From NCBI GenBank assembly GCA_964505065.1, contig CAZDGF010000024.1, positions 1-46,245 on the forward strand: a DNA stretch of 46,245 nt, given 5' to 3'. Positions 8,898 to 18,230 of this stretch are shown here, piece by piece; the stretch's first letter is position 1; each line of letters opens with the position of its first letter. Both the position numbers and the translations under genes were made by a program. The notes below the pieces were generated by a model. The model saw nothing but the letters and a program-made list of their open reading frames with translations. It made no database searches and was not told the DNA's origin. The DNA is from JABMMZ01 sp964505065. GTDB taxonomy: Bacteria > Bacteroidota > Bacteroidia > NS11-12g > UBA955.

Positions 8898-10553
8898 TTA
8901 CACCTTCAACAATTCCAACGCATTCTTTTTAGCATTTTCAGTGGCTTTGCTGCCGCTTAGCATGGCTGCAAGTTCATCTATACGTTCTTGGTGATTTAGC
9001 TCCTTTAAATGTGATAACGTTTTTTGCCCCTCTTCTGTTTTGTATAGTTTATAATGTGCATTGCCATAGCCTGCCACTTGGGGCAAATGGGTAATAGCAA
9101 TAACTTGATGTTGCTGACTTAAATGCTTAAACATTTCGCCTATGGTAGAAGCCACTTTGCCCGATACACCTGTATCTATTTCATCAAAAATTAAAGTTCC
9201 TAATTGGTCTATTTCTGCCTCAATGCTTCTAAAACACAAAGAAAGCCTACTCAACTCGCCCCCAGATGCCACCTTATTTAGTGGCTGCAAAGGCATACCC
9301 AAATTGGCAGAAAACAGAATGTTCAAATTGCTTTTGCCATAAGGGTTAAAAGTATCTCTTTGGCTTAATTGAAATTCAATTTTAGCGTTTGGCATTTCTA
9401 ATTTTAATAGCAGGGCTTCTATATTTTTGCTCAATTTTTCTGCATGGGCTTCTCTTTTTTTATGGAGTTCAGCGGCTAAAATAGACAATTCTTTTTCTGC
9501 TCTATGCAAGTCTTTTTGCGCATTGGCAACACTTGTATCTATATTGTCTATCTGCAATAATTGTTCATTCAAATGGTCTTTTATTTGAAATAAATCATCG
9601 TAAACATCTGTTTGGTGTTTGCGCTTCAAATTTTGAATTGTTTGCAATCGGGTGTTTACCTCTTCGAGTCTGTTGGCATTGGGCAAGGCATTGTGTTTAA
9701 TGGTTTCTATTTCGTTTACAATGTCTTTAAGCTCTATAATGCTGGAGTCTATACGGTTAAAAATAGAGTTAATATCTGCACTTACATTTACCAAACTTTT
9801 GAGTTTCGATTTTATAGCCGAAAGCACATCTACCACCGCATTTTCCGATTCGGCAACCGATTGAATAATTAAATCTGCGGCTTGTTCTATATTCTCTGCA
9901 TTGCTCAATAGTTGCAGTTCTGCCTCCAAATTATTTTCTTCATTTACCTGTAAGTTTATTTTCTCAAACTCCTCTACCAAATAAGCCAAATAATCTTTTT
10001 CTTTCAATAAATTTTGTTGCTGTAAAAGCAATTGTTCTAAATTGTTTTGCAATTTTACAAAATCTGTATATACCAATGAATATTGGCTAAACGTATCGTT
10101 CAGTTTTGCATAATTATCTAATATTTTAAATTGAAATTCATTGTCGGTTAAATGCGTATTTTCGTGTTGCGAATGTATGTTCACAATTCGGCTACCAATG
10201 GTTTTTAATTGGGCTAATGTGGCTGGCGTGTCATTTATAAAAGTTCTTGATTTGCCGTTGGTATTTATTTCTCTTCTTACAATGGTTTCCTTTTCAAAAT
10301 CTAATTCTAAAGCATCAAACAAAGGTTTATACTTTTTACTTTCCAATAAAAATATACCTTCTACCACACATTTTTCGCCCCATTCGCTTTGTGTTTTAAT
10401 ATCTGCTCTACTGCCCAATATTAAGCTTAGGGCATCTAAAACTATTGACTTTCCTGCACCTGTTTCGCCCGTTATAATATTCAAATTGCTTTTTGGCTTA
10501 AATTCCAAATGCTGAATAATAGCAAAATTAGATATGGTTAATTGTAGCAACAT
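8898..10553 (-). CDS. recN: DNA repair protein RecN
   Basis: A 551-residue SMC-like ATPase used early in double-strand break repair. The Walker A motif ITGETGAGKS lies near residues 28-37. The middle is a long antiparallel coiled coil (about 150-370), rich in Leu, Glu, Gln and Lys. The signature region VASGGELSRLSL and Walker B LIFDEIDTGVSG lie in the C-terminal third, followed by the H-loop ITHLPQVAG. Length fits the family. The start ATG at 10553 lies 6 nt after the pfkA stop, so the two are probably one transcript, pfkA first. No LexA box can be identified because the gene has no separate upstream region. Confidence 0.95.
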   Translation of the reverse strand: MLLQLTISNFAIIQHLEFKPKSNLNIITGETGAGKSIVLDALSLILGSRADIKTQSEWGEKCVVEGIFLLESKKYKPLFDALELDFEKETIVRREINTNGKSRTFINDTPATLAQLKTIGSRIVNIHSQHENTHLTDNEFQFKILDNYAKLNDTFSQYSLVYTDFVKLQNNLEQLLLQQQNLLKEKDYLAYLVEEFEKINLQVNEENNLEAELQLLSNAENIEQAADLIIQSVAESENAVVDVLSAIKSKLKSLVNVSADINSIFNRIDSSIIELKDIVNEIETIKHNALPNANRLEEVNTRLQTIQNLKRKHQTDVYDDLFQIKDHLNEQLLQIDNIDTSVANAQKDLHRAEKELSILAAELHKKREAHAEKLSKNIEALLLKLEMPNAKIEFQLSQRDTFNPYGKSNLNILFSANLGMPLQPLNKVASGGELSRLSLCFRSIEAEIDQLGTLIFDEIDTGVSGKVASTIGEMFKHLSQQHQVIAITHLPQVAGYGNAHYKLYKTEEGQKTLSHLKELNHQERIDELAAMLSGSKATENAKKNALELLKV

Positions 10554-10559
10554 TTTTTA

Positions 10560-11531
10560 TTAATAACTTAAAATATTTGCCAAATGCCAAAGGTTTTTAT
10601 CAATGCTTTTTCGTTTGGTAACAGCCTCGTTATATGGTGTTAGCACTACTTTGTGGTTTACAACACCCACGCAGCAATTGGTTTTTCCTGCCAATAAATT
10701 TTCAACAGCTGCATTGCCCAATTGGCTGGCTAATATTCTATCGTTTGCCGAAGGGCTTCCTCCCCTTTGTATATGCCCCAATACAGAAACACGCACATCG
10801 CAATTTGTAAATTTTTGTTTGAATTTATCTGCCAATTCAAAAGTGCTACCTTCGGTTTCGCCTTCGGATACTACAATAATGCTAAACTCCTTGTTTCTTC
10901 TTGTTTTATTTTCAAAATGCGCCATCAAACTGTCGTAATCGCCCAATATTTCTGGTACTAATACACCCTCTGCATCACCTGCCAATGCTGCATTTAAGGC
11001 TATAAAACCGCTATCTCGCCCCATTACTTCTATAAAAAAAACGCGATTGTGCGCATCGGCAGTATCTCTTATTTTATCTATAGCATTTAAGGCTGTATTT
11101 ACGGCAGTATCAAACCCAATGGTATAATCTGTTCCATATAAATCGTTGTCTATTGTACCTGGTGCGCCAATACTCGGAATTTTAAATTCATCGTAAAATA
11201 TGCCCGCACCTGTATAAGTACCATTTCCGCCTATACAAACTAAACCTTCAATGCCATGTTTTTGAATATTATCAAATGCTTTTTTTCGCCCCTCATTGGT
11301 ATGAAAAGCTTGGCTGCGAGCGGTTTTAAGAATTGTACCGCCATTTTGAATAATATTGGCAACATCTTTTTTCTTTAGTTCTAAAAATTCATTGTCAATC
11401 ATACCTTGGTAGCCTCGTTTTATACCTACCACCTCTACCCCATTATAACTTGCCGAACGAACCACAGCTCTAATACACGCATTCATACCTGGCGAATCGC
11501 CACCACTGGTAAAAACTCCTATCCTTTTCAT
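10560..11531 (-). CDS. pfkA: 6-phosphofructokinase
   Basis: Phosphorylates fructose 6-phosphate with ATP in glycolysis. A protein of 323 residues starting at ATG 11531 (MKRIGVFTSGGDSPG); a longer reading from a TTG at 11540 is less likely. Motifs: ATP loop TSGGDSPGMNA (8-18), substrate and catalytic loop PGTIDND (124-130, catalytic D128), MGRDSG, and HIQRGGSPSA near the C-terminus. Glycine in PGTIDND argues for ATP rather than pyrophosphate as donor. The odd point is GGNGT at 101-105, where the family normally has GGDG(S/T); in E. coli PfkA the Asp at 103 contacts Mg-ATP. A box CAAAATTG on the plus strand at 11538-11545 (minus strand CAATTTTG) would give an almost leaderless message. It is followed by recN. 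Confidence 0.94.
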   Translation of the reverse strand: MKRIGVFTSGGDSPGMNACIRAVVRSASYNGVEVVGIKRGYQGMIDNEFLELKKKDVANIIQNGGTILKTARSQAFHTNEGRKKAFDNIQKHGIEGLVCIGGNGTYTGAGIFYDEFKIPSIGAPGTIDNDLYGTDYTIGFDTAVNTALNAIDKIRDTADAHNRVFFIEVMGRDSGFIALNAALAGDAEGVLVPEILGDYDSLMAHFENKTRRNKEFSIIVVSEGETEGSTFELADKFKQKFTNCDVRVSVLGHIQRGGSPSANDRILASQLGNAAVENLLAGKTNCCVGVVNHKVVLTPYNEAVTKRKSIDKNLWHLANILSY

Positions 11532-11551
11532 TGTAGGCAAAATTGCATAAA

Positions 11552-11578
11552 AAAAGCCGATTTTTTCAATCGGCTTTT
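11552..11578 (-). terminator. Intrinsic terminator before pfkA
   Basis: Perfect 11-bp stem AAAAGCCGATT / AATCGGCTTTT with a 5-nt loop, followed on the minus strand by T residues. It separates the MORN-repeat gene from pfkA and could also act on the other strand. Confidence 0.85.
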
Positions 11579-11599
11579 CATTTATTAAAAAATATTTTT

Positions 11600-12070
11600 T
11601 TAGTACGTTACAGACTCGGTAAGTTTGCCTTTAGCATCAAAACTTTTCCAAGTGCCTGTTCTTTTGCCATTATTGTATTGTTGAATAGAACGTACAACAC
11701 CTTTGTCATCGCAAATTTTCCATGTGCCGTGTTTTACATCATTTCTATAAAAAGCAATTGAAGCTATTTTACCATCTTGATTGTATGATACCCATTCGCC
11801 ATTCTTTTTGCCAACATTGTAATTTCCTGATTCTTTTAGTGAACCATTTTCAAAATAAACAGCTACTTTTCCGTCTTTAACACCATCTGTAATTTCATAA
11901 ATACATTCCGTTTTTCCACTTAAATATGCCGTTTCTAAATTACCATTAAATAAAATTCCAGTTTCTTCAACGTATTTTCCAATAGCATTTAAAGAAACAT
12001 TATTTGCCTGTGCGCTTAAGTTTAGATAAGTTCCACATACAAAAAGTCCGATAATTAATAATTTTTTCAT
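11600..12070 (-). CDS. Exported MORN-repeat (YwqK-like) protein
   Basis: A 156-residue protein with a signal peptide ending near SAQA (residues 1-21). The mature part holds about four MORN-variant repeats of the form G..NGEWVSYNQDGK: residues about 68-85, 87-105, 110-127 and 130-150 (KDGKVAVYFENGSLKESG, KNGEWVSYNQDGKIAS, KHGTWKICDDKG, RTGTWKSFDAKGKLTES). This family is common in Bacteroidota and is often labelled a YwqK-family antitoxin, but no toxin partner is seen here, so I would not call it an antitoxin. A -7 box lies at 12092-12099 and a terminator follows. Confidence 0.82.
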   Translation of the reverse strand: MKKLLIIGLFVCGTYLNLSAQANNVSLNAIGKYVEETGILFNGNLETAYLSGKTECIYEITDGVKDGKVAVYFENGSLKESGNYNVGKKNGEWVSYNQDGKIASIAFYRNDVKHGTWKICDDKGVVRSIQQYNNGKRTGTWKSFDAKGKLTESVTY

Positions 12071-12091
12071 AACTCCTTAACAATTTCTTAA

Positions 12092-12099
12092 CAAAGGTA
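12092..12099 (-). promoter_or_regulatory. -7 box of the MORN-repeat gene
   Basis: TACCTTTG on the minus strand (TAnnTTTG), 22 nt upstream of the ATG at 12070. Confidence 0.55.
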
Positions 12100-12108
12100 A
12101 GAAAAAAA

Positions 12109-12399
12109 TTATCTAAATTCCAAAATTATTTTTGAATTTGATTCAATTGTTTTTAATTCTTTGGTTTTAAATGAAATACATTCTACTTTAATAGATTTGC
12201 ATTTATCGAGTAAGGCAACAGGAATATTGCAAGTACCATTAATACCTGTATAAAATATTTGATTGTCAATAATCACTTTTGCGCCTGCTATCATTTCATT
12301 GTTTATATCACAAATACGAATAGACTCGAACTTATTTGTAGTGGCAGTACAAACATTTACTACAAGAAATAAAGCTATTATTATGATTGATTTCAACAA
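12109..12399 (-). CDS. Small exported protein, carboxypeptidase-regulatory-like fold
   Basis: A 96-residue protein. Residues 1-20 are a hydrophobic export signal (SIIIIALFLVVNVCTA). The rest resembles one beta-sandwich of the CarboxypepD-regulatory type: IRICDINNEMIAGAKVIID, then a GxxG-like turn (YTGINGTCNIPV) and a terminal strand. No ATG is available in frame, so the start must be TTG (12399 or the next codon), which lowers confidence. It lies about 40 nt upstream of the MORN-repeat gene on the same strand, though that gene has its own -7 box. It is divergent from the large TonB receptor. Function unknown. Confidence 0.6.
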   Translation of the reverse strand: MLKSIIIIALFLVVNVCTATTNKFESIRICDINNEMIAGAKVIIDNQIFYTGINGTCNIPVALLDKCKSIKVECISFKTKELKTIESNSKIILEFR

Positions 12400-12539
12400 T
12401 ACAAAAAAAACATTGTATTATTAAGACTAATTGAACGCAATATTATCAAATTGTTAACTATTGTTAGATTCAAATTAGTATAACTTAATCATCATTTTAA
12501 ATTAAGGTAAACTTAACACGCCAAGTTAAATTTTGCAGC

Positions 12540-15365
12540 ATGAATTTTAATAAAAAAGTATTTGTAATAACAGCCATTTTTTGTTTATTGAATGTTGTTG
12601 GTTTTTCTCAATCAAAATCATTGGTAAATGGTATAGTACAAGACTCTATAACAAAAAAAATAATTAAAAATGCTAACATTAAAGTATTGGGTACTTTGAT
12701 AGATACAACTACAGATACTGAAGGAAAATTTAATTTTTTGGTTGCTGCTGGCGAATACGAATTGATTATTAATGTTAAAAATATAGAAAAATATAGAAGT
12801 AAAATAACTGTAAAAGAAGGCGAAAACTTAAGCCTTAATAAAATTGTAATACAAGGAAATGAAGTTGAGAATATTGGAACAGCCAAAATAAAAGTAGTAA
12901 AAAAAACAAATACAGCTAAAGCAGTTATTCAAGAGGTAAAAAAAGCACAAGAGGTAGTTTCTGCCATATCTGAACAAGAAATAAAACAAACCACTGCTAC
13001 GGATGCAGCTAAAGTAGCTGCTCGTGTACCAGGTGTTACTTTAATGGAAAATAGGTTTATTATGTTGCGAGGATTGAGCCAACGTTATAATAGTGTTCAA
13101 ATCAATAATATAAATGCACCAAGTACAGAGGTAGATAAACGTGCTTTTTCTTTCGATTTAGTACCCTCAAATATGTTAGACAAGGTATTAATTTACAAAT
13201 CAGGTTCGGCAGAGCTTGCAGGCGATTTTGCAGGAGGCGTAATAAAACTTTATACCAAAAGCAATGTAGAAAAAGATTTTTTAACCGTAAATATTGGATT
13301 AGGCTATAGAGTAGGTACAACTTTTAAAACCCGTTTGAATAATAATATTTCATCTGGTTCAGATTTGTTGGGCTACGATAACGGACAAAGAAAATTGCCA
13401 ATAGGTTTGCCAGAATCTCTTGCAGGAGTATCGCAAAGCACTTCTATTTTATATGGTAAACAATTTGAAAATAATTATGCCCTAAATTCAACTACTGCAC
13501 CGCTCGATTTTGGCTTTGGTATTGGTTTTGGTAAAGAAATAATATTGAATAAATTGAAAAAGAAAAAATTATTTTCAATTAACAATATTGGTTACTCTAC
13601 ATCTTATCAAGCTTATAATGCCAAAAGATACCGCTACCAATTCGACCAAACAGACTATGTACGTCAAATGTTTAATTACAATGACGAAAACTATGCTGTA
13701 GAAAGTAAAATAAATGTATTGAGCAATTGGATATATAGCCCAAATAAGAAAAGTACTTATTCTTTCAAAAATATGTTTAACCAAATAGGCGAAAATGAAA
13801 CGACTATAAGAACAGGTGTAAACCCAACTGAAAGACCAAACGATGAATGGAAAAACTATGGTTTTCACTACACCAGCAGAAGTATCTATTTTGGTCAATT
13901 GGAAGGTGTAAACAAGCTAAACAAAATGAATGATAAACTGAGCTACACTGCTGGCTATAGTTTTATTAAAAGAAACGAACCTGATTTTAGACGTTTTAGA
14001 ACTTTTAAAGCCATAGGTAGCAATGATGATTATACACTACAAATTCAAGGACCAGCAAGTTTGTTTGATGCCGCTCGTTTTTATTCTAATTTGAATGAAA
14101 ACACCAAATCGGGCACTGTAAATTATGAAAAGAATTTTAAAAATAGCTTTGATACCGCTAAAAATATTGTATTGAAAATAGGTGCTTATGCAGAAGATAA
14201 ACAAAGAGATTTTAGCGCACGTTGGTTAAGCTATTCTTATACAGGAAACCCAAATGCTGCATTGTTAAAATTACCTATAAATGAAATTTTTAATTCTGAT
14301 AATGTAAGTACCAATGGTTTTAAAATAGCAGAAGGTACAAACCCAAGCGATAAATACGATGCTAACAACACATTGGCAGCTGCTTATTCAGGTTTAACTA
14401 TGCCTCTTGGTCGTCTTAATGTTGTAATAGGTGCAAGGGTTGAACATTTTAGCCAAACGCTAAAAAGCGCAACTAATAATGATAAAGTAGATGTAAACTT
14501 AACCAATACCAATTTATTACCTTCTTTAAATACTGCTTATTATATAAACGATAAAAGTTTGGTTCGCTTAACCTATTGCCGTACTATTAATCGTCCAGAG
14601 TTTAGAGAGCTTGCGCCTTTTGTGTATTACGATTTTATGTACGATTTGAACGTTGTGGGTAATCCAAATTTAAAAATAGCCACTATAGACAATGTAGATG
14701 CAAGATACGAAATATATCCTACAAGTTCTGAAACCATAAGTGTGGGTGCATTTTACAAAAAATTTAAAAACCCAATTGAAAATTATGTACAACCAGTGGG
14801 TTTAAGTCCTCAATTTACTTTGCAAAATGCAAGCAGTGCTACAAATTATGGTGCAGAAATAGAAGTAAGAAAATCGTTAGATAAAATATCACAAAATAAT
14901 TTGATTAAAAATTTATCGTTGGTATTAAATGCTTCGTACATTTTTAGCCAAGTAGATTTAGGTAAAGACAGTACATTGAGCCAAGCGCAAAAACGTCCAC
15001 TACAAGGACAATCGCCATATATTGTTAATTTTTCAGTATTCTATAACAACGATAAAAAAGGCTTAAATGCTAATATTTCATACAATGTATTTGGCAAACG
15101 CATAGCTTTTGTAGGTAATACTATTTTCCCAACTGTTTATGAAATGCCAAGACATGCTATTGACTTAACTTTCTCGAAAAACGTAGGCAAAAAATTATCG
15201 TTAAAATTCAGTGTAAGCGATGTGTTAAACTTCCAAAACCGCTTATGGCAAGATACTAACAACGATGGCAAAATAGACTTTAAAAAAGGTAGAACCGACC
15301 ACGAATTACTAAACTTTAGAAGAGGGCAAATGGTAAGTTTTGGGGTGTCGTATAAGATAAAATAA
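12540..15365 (+). CDS. TonB-dependent outer-membrane receptor with CarboxypepD-like N-domain
   Basis: A 941-residue outer-membrane receptor. A signal peptide (residues 1-23) precedes a carboxypeptidase-regulatory-like beta domain (about 25-110: VNGIVQDSITKKIIKNANI). Next come a linker, a TonB plug (about 140-240: ARVPGVTLMENRFIMLRGLS, RYNSVQINNINAPS, SAELAGDFAGGVIKLYTKS) and a 22-strand-type barrel ending in the aromatic/charged strand QMVSFGVSYKIK. This is the FecA-like rather than the SusC-like layout. The substrate cannot be read; no SusD homologue or riboswitch lies nearby. Upstream, TAAATTTTG, one base longer than the -7 consensus, sits about 7 nt before the ATG, so the leader is very short. 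The stop abuts the convergent ubiA-like gene with no gap. Confidence 0.9.
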   Translation: MNFNKKVFVITAIFCLLNVVGFSQSKSLVNGIVQDSITKKIIKNANIKVLGTLIDTTTDTEGKFNFLVAAGEYELIINVKNIEKYRSKITVKEGENLSLNKIVIQGNEVENIGTAKIKVVKKTNTAKAVIQEVKKAQEVVSAISEQEIKQTTATDAAKVAARVPGVTLMENRFIMLRGLSQRYNSVQINNINAPSTEVDKRAFSFDLVPSNMLDKVLIYKSGSAELAGDFAGGVIKLYTKSNVEKDFLTVNIGLGYRVGTTFKTRLNNNISSGSDLLGYDNGQRKLPIGLPESLAGVSQSTSILYGKQFENNYALNSTTAPLDFGFGIGFGKEIILNKLKKKKLFSINNIGYSTSYQAYNAKRYRYQFDQTDYVRQMFNYNDENYAVESKINVLSNWIYSPNKKSTYSFKNMFNQIGENETTIRTGVNPTERPNDEWKNYGFHYTSRSIYFGQLEGVNKLNKMNDKLSYTAGYSFIKRNEPDFRRFRTFKAIGSNDDYTLQIQGPASLFDAARFYSNLNENTKSGTVNYEKNFKNSFDTAKNIVLKIGAYAEDKQRDFSARWLSYSYTGNPNAALLKLPINEIFNSDNVSTNGFKIAEGTNPSDKYDANNTLAAAYSGLTMPLGRLNVVIGARVEHFSQTLKSATNNDKVDVNLTNTNLLPSLNTAYYINDKSLVRLTYCRTINRPEFRELAPFVYYDFMYDLNVVGNPNLKIATIDNVDARYEIYPTSSETISVGAFYKKFKNPIENYVQPVGLSPQFTLQNASSATNYGAEIEVRKSLDKISQNNLIKNLSLVLNASYIFSQVDLGKDSTLSQAQKRPLQGQSPYIVNFSVFYNNDKKGLNANISYNVFGKRIAFVGNTIFPTVYEMPRHAIDLTFSKNVGKKLSLKFSVSDVLNFQNRLWQDTNNDGKIDFKKGRTDHELLNFRRGQMVSFGVSYKIK

Positions 15366-16244
15366 TTACACCAACAACAAATTGCAAATACCCAATACAA
15401 TTAATATTTTATACATTAAATTAATGGTTTTAAATTGATTGTATTTAAGTAAAAACAAATTGATAAAAATACAAAGCAAGGCAAGTGTAAGAAAATAATT
15501 GCCAATGCTAAAGCCATAAAAAATTAATATGCTAAAACCACATAAAAAGGAAAGCATTAATATAAAAACACTAAAATACCGTGCTTTATCAAAACCCAAT
15601 AAAACAGGGATAGATGAATTGTTTAAGGCAATATCGCCTTTGTAATTTTCAAATTGTTTGATTAATTCTCGGCTATACACCAAGCTCATAAAAAACACGC
15701 CATAAATAAATATGAACGGATAAAATTTACCATAATGCAATATAATGGCAAAAAAAGAAGTAACGCTTAAAATAGATGCTGCAAATTCTTTTACAAATGG
15801 CAATTTTTGAATTTTATGCGAGTAAAACCACAATGAAAAAATAAATGCCAAAAAGAAAATACAAATTTTAAAAGAAGCTGTCAAAGCTATTAAAACGGCA
15901 ACAATATTAAATATTAAATAAATATTGAGTGTTGTATTTTTACTAATAAGTTTATTAAAAAGCGTAACTTTGGGTCTATTGATTAAGTCTTTTTCAAAAT
16001 CGTAAAAATTATTGACAATAAAACCTGCTGCAATGCTAAATACTGATGCTAAAACTATGGCATGCAGTTTAAAATCGTAAATTAATTGCCAATAATTGCC
16101 ACCAGAGTGCGAAATAATAACATAAGCAGAAAGGTATTGCGCCAACACGGTTAATAAAATATTGTACCAACGAATATTGGAAAATAAAGCAATAAGCTTG
16201 AATGCTAATTTATTTTTACCCTCCAAGTTAGCGTTGGCGGTCAT
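15366..16244 (-). CDS. UbiA-family membrane prenyltransferase
   Basis: A 292-residue integral membrane protein with about 8-9 hydrophobic helices that should transfer a prenyl chain to an acceptor. The first Asp-rich motif is intact: NNFYDFEKDLINRPK (N78 to K92, with D82 and D86). The second region, SRELIKQFENYKGD (191-204), resembles the archaeal DGGGP-synthase-like subgroup, whose usual form is REhhKDhEDhxGD. Here both aspartates are replaced by amides, Q197 and N200, while E199 and D204 remain. The gene begins 5 nt after the mevalonate kinase stop and ends the isoprenoid operon, so its donor is probably made by the same cluster. The acceptor (quinone ring, glycerol ether or other) is unresolved. 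The N-terminal FSNIRWYNILLTVLAQ is typical of the group. Confidence 0.85.
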   Translation of the reverse strand: MTANANLEGKNKLAFKLIALFSNIRWYNILLTVLAQYLSAYVIISHSGGNYWQLIYDFKLHAIVLASVFSIAAGFIVNNFYDFEKDLINRPKVTLFNKLISKNTTLNIYLIFNIVAVLIALTASFKICIFFLAFIFSLWFYSHKIQKLPFVKEFAASILSVTSFFAIILHYGKFYPFIFIYGVFFMSLVYSRELIKQFENYKGDIALNNSSIPVLLGFDKARYFSVFILMLSFLCGFSILIFYGFSIGNYFLTLALLCIFINLFLLKYNQFKTINLMYKILIVLGICNLLLV

Positions 16245-16249
16245 TGCAT

Positions 16250-17191
16250 TTAAAATTTATAAATTACTTGTAGTTTATGCTCTTTTAACTTGGTTTCGGC
16301 TGTTTCTAAATCTTGGGTAAAGCCTAATATAAAACCACCACCACCGCTACCACACAATTTTAAATAATAACTATTAGAATCTATGCCCTCTTTCCAAAGT
16401 TTTTTAAACTTATCAGGAATCATAGGGCTAAAATTATCATAAACCAATTGCGATAAACTTTTTAAAGATTTAAACAATGGTTTAAAATCTTTCTTTAAAA
16501 ATGCTTCAATACATTCATCGTTGTATTTTTTAAATTGGTGTTTTACCAAATTGCGGAAACCTTCATTTTTGCATTTTTCTAAAAAAATAGAAACCATGTT
16601 TTGGGTTTGACCTGGTATGCCCGAGTTAATTAAAAATATTGCGCCTTTGCCTTGCGCATTGGGTTCTGGCAAGCCAATAGTATCTAAATCAGTTTTAGAT
16701 TTGATTAAAACAGGTAAGTTTAGATAACAAATCAAAGGGTCTAAACCCGAGCTTTTACCATGAAAAAAAGATTCTAATTTACTGAAAGTTTGTTTTAGTT
16801 TTAAAATTTCATCGCCCACTTGGTTTTTAGCCACTGTAATTTTATTGGTACAATATTTATCGTAAACAGAGGCTACCAATGCGCCCGAACTGCCCACACC
16901 AAAACCTTGCGGAATGCTGCTATCAAAATATAAGCCTTTGTCCAAATCTTGCTTAAAAGCTTCTAAATTAAAGGTACAAGGCAATTCGTTTGTATTGTTT
17001 AATTGAACTAAATAATTATAAAATGCTTCGATATCCTCGTTTGAGTTTATAGAAAATTCATCTTTTCTACCATCTATTTTAAGCGCACCATTAAATTGAT
17101 TGTAAGGAATAGATAATCCCATAGAATCTTCTATGATGCCGTATTCTCCAAACAATAATATTTTTGCGTAAAAGAGTGATTGTTTAAGCAT
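16250..17191 (-). CDS. mvk: Mevalonate kinase (GHMP family)
   Basis: A 313-residue cytoplasmic GHMP kinase expected to make 5-phosphomevalonate from mevalonate and ATP. Motif 1 is FYAKILLFGEYGIIED (7-22). The glycine-rich ATP loop is GFGVGSSGALVAS. The catalytic-base region is FHGKSSGLDPLICY, where the Asp is expected to activate the substrate hydroxyl. Motif 3 is LCGSGGGGFILGF near the C-terminus. Length is typical. Its start overlaps the end of the decarboxylase gene by 8 nt, so translation is probably coupled. Assignment as mevalonate kinase rather than another GHMP kinase rests on N-terminal similarity and the operon. Confidence 0.88.
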   Translation of the reverse strand: MLKQSLFYAKILLFGEYGIIEDSMGLSIPYNQFNGALKIDGRKDEFSINSNEDIEAFYNYLVQLNNTNELPCTFNLEAFKQDLDKGLYFDSSIPQGFGVGSSGALVASVYDKYCTNKITVAKNQVGDEILKLKQTFSKLESFFHGKSSGLDPLICYLNLPVLIKSKTDLDTIGLPEPNAQGKGAIFLINSGIPGQTQNMVSIFLEKCKNEGFRNLVKHQFKKYNDECIEAFLKKDFKPLFKSLKSLSQLVYDNFSPMIPDKFKKLWKEGIDSNSYYLKLCGSGGGGFILGFTQDLETAETKLKEHKLQVIYKF

Positions 17192-18221
17192 TGTTTATTT
17201 TTATAGGTCCGTTTCCAATTGCGTTGCAAAAATACAACCGATTTTGACAATATCCTACCAATTCATTTTGCACAAATTGTTGTACTTGTTCATTATGTTT
17301 GGCACTGCTTATCAAATGGACATTTGCGCCTGCATCTAAAGTAAATAACAATTCAATTTTAGCTTGGTTTCTAAAGTCCCATATTTTTTCAATAATGGCT
17401 AAAGTATTAGGCTTTACCAATATAAATGGTGTGGGCGATGTCATCATTAAAGCATGTAGCATCAATGCCTCGCTTTCTACCAAATGGGTAAAGGCTGTAA
17501 AATCGCCATTTTTCAGAATGGATAATAATTTTTCTGTGTTTTGATTGGCAATATCATAACGCATTTTAGCAAAAGGATGTTCTTTTAATAAAGCGTGACC
17601 TTGGGTGCTTGAAACTGCTTTTTTTCCTTTTTCTACAATTAATATCGTATCGTGTAAGTTTTTAAAATTATTATGAATTTCAGCATCAATATTTACAGCA
17701 AACTCATCTGAACTATGCGCTACACTTGGTGTTTTTCCCCAAAGATTATAACCGCCATAAACGCTTCTACAAGCACTGCCACTGCCTATACGTGCCCAAT
17801 AAGATGCTTTTTGAAAGAAGTTTGTTAGTTTAGTTTCAGTAATTTCTTCGTGCAAGCTGCATAAGCACAAAGCCAAAGCACTAAAAGCTGATGCCGAACT
17901 GGCTATGCCACTACTATGCGGAAATGTGTTGGACGAATGAATAGTTAAATGATATTGGGTAAGCCAAGAAAATTCCGATGAAACTAATTTCAAGAAGTTC
18001 GCAATTTTTAATGCAAAAGCATCGTTTTTTTCATTTTCAAAATAAAAATCTAACGAAATTGCGTTTTGTGTTACGTTAAATTCTGCACTAATTCTTGTTG
18101 TAGTAAGGGCATTATCCAAAGTAAAGCTAATGCTTGCATTTGCAGGAATTTGGTTTTCTTTTTTGCCCCAATATTTTACAAGGGCTATGTTTGAGGGCGA
18201 TTGCCAAGTGGTTGTTTTCAT
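17184..18221 (-). CDS. mvaD: Diphosphomevalonate decarboxylase
   Basis: A 345-residue GHMP-superfamily enzyme that converts mevalonate 5-diphosphate to isopentenyl diphosphate with ATP. Diagnostic segments: SPSNIALVKYWGKKENQIP (9-27), SISFTLDNALTTTRI, the phosphate loop PHSSGIASSASAFSALAL, and GSGSACRSVYGGYNLWGK, whose Arg binds the diphosphate. The C-terminal LFTLDAGANVHLI contains the catalytic Asp. All expected residues are visible and length fits. The ATG at 18221 lies 9 nt downstream of a 35-bp palindromic repeat. It sits between the GYDIA kinase and mevalonate kinase genes. Confidence 0.94.
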   Translation of the reverse strand: MKTTTWQSPSNIALVKYWGKKENQIPANASISFTLDNALTTTRISAEFNVTQNAISLDFYFENEKNDAFALKIANFLKLVSSEFSWLTQYHLTIHSSNTFPHSSGIASSASAFSALALCLCSLHEEITETKLTNFFQKASYWARIGSGSACRSVYGGYNLWGKTPSVAHSSDEFAVNIDAEIHNNFKNLHDTILIVEKGKKAVSSTQGHALLKEHPFAKMRYDIANQNTEKLLSILKNGDFTAFTHLVESEALMLHALMMTSPTPFILVKPNTLAIIEKIWDFRNQAKIELLFTLDAGANVHLISSAKHNEQVQQFVQNELVGYCQNRLYFCNAIGNGPIKINNA

Positions 18222-18230
18222 ATTTTTCTT

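Noticed and set aside
11600..12070. Antitoxin call for the MORN-repeat protein
   Set aside because: The YwqK-type label comes from repeat similarity. The protein has a signal peptide and no toxin gene adjoins it.
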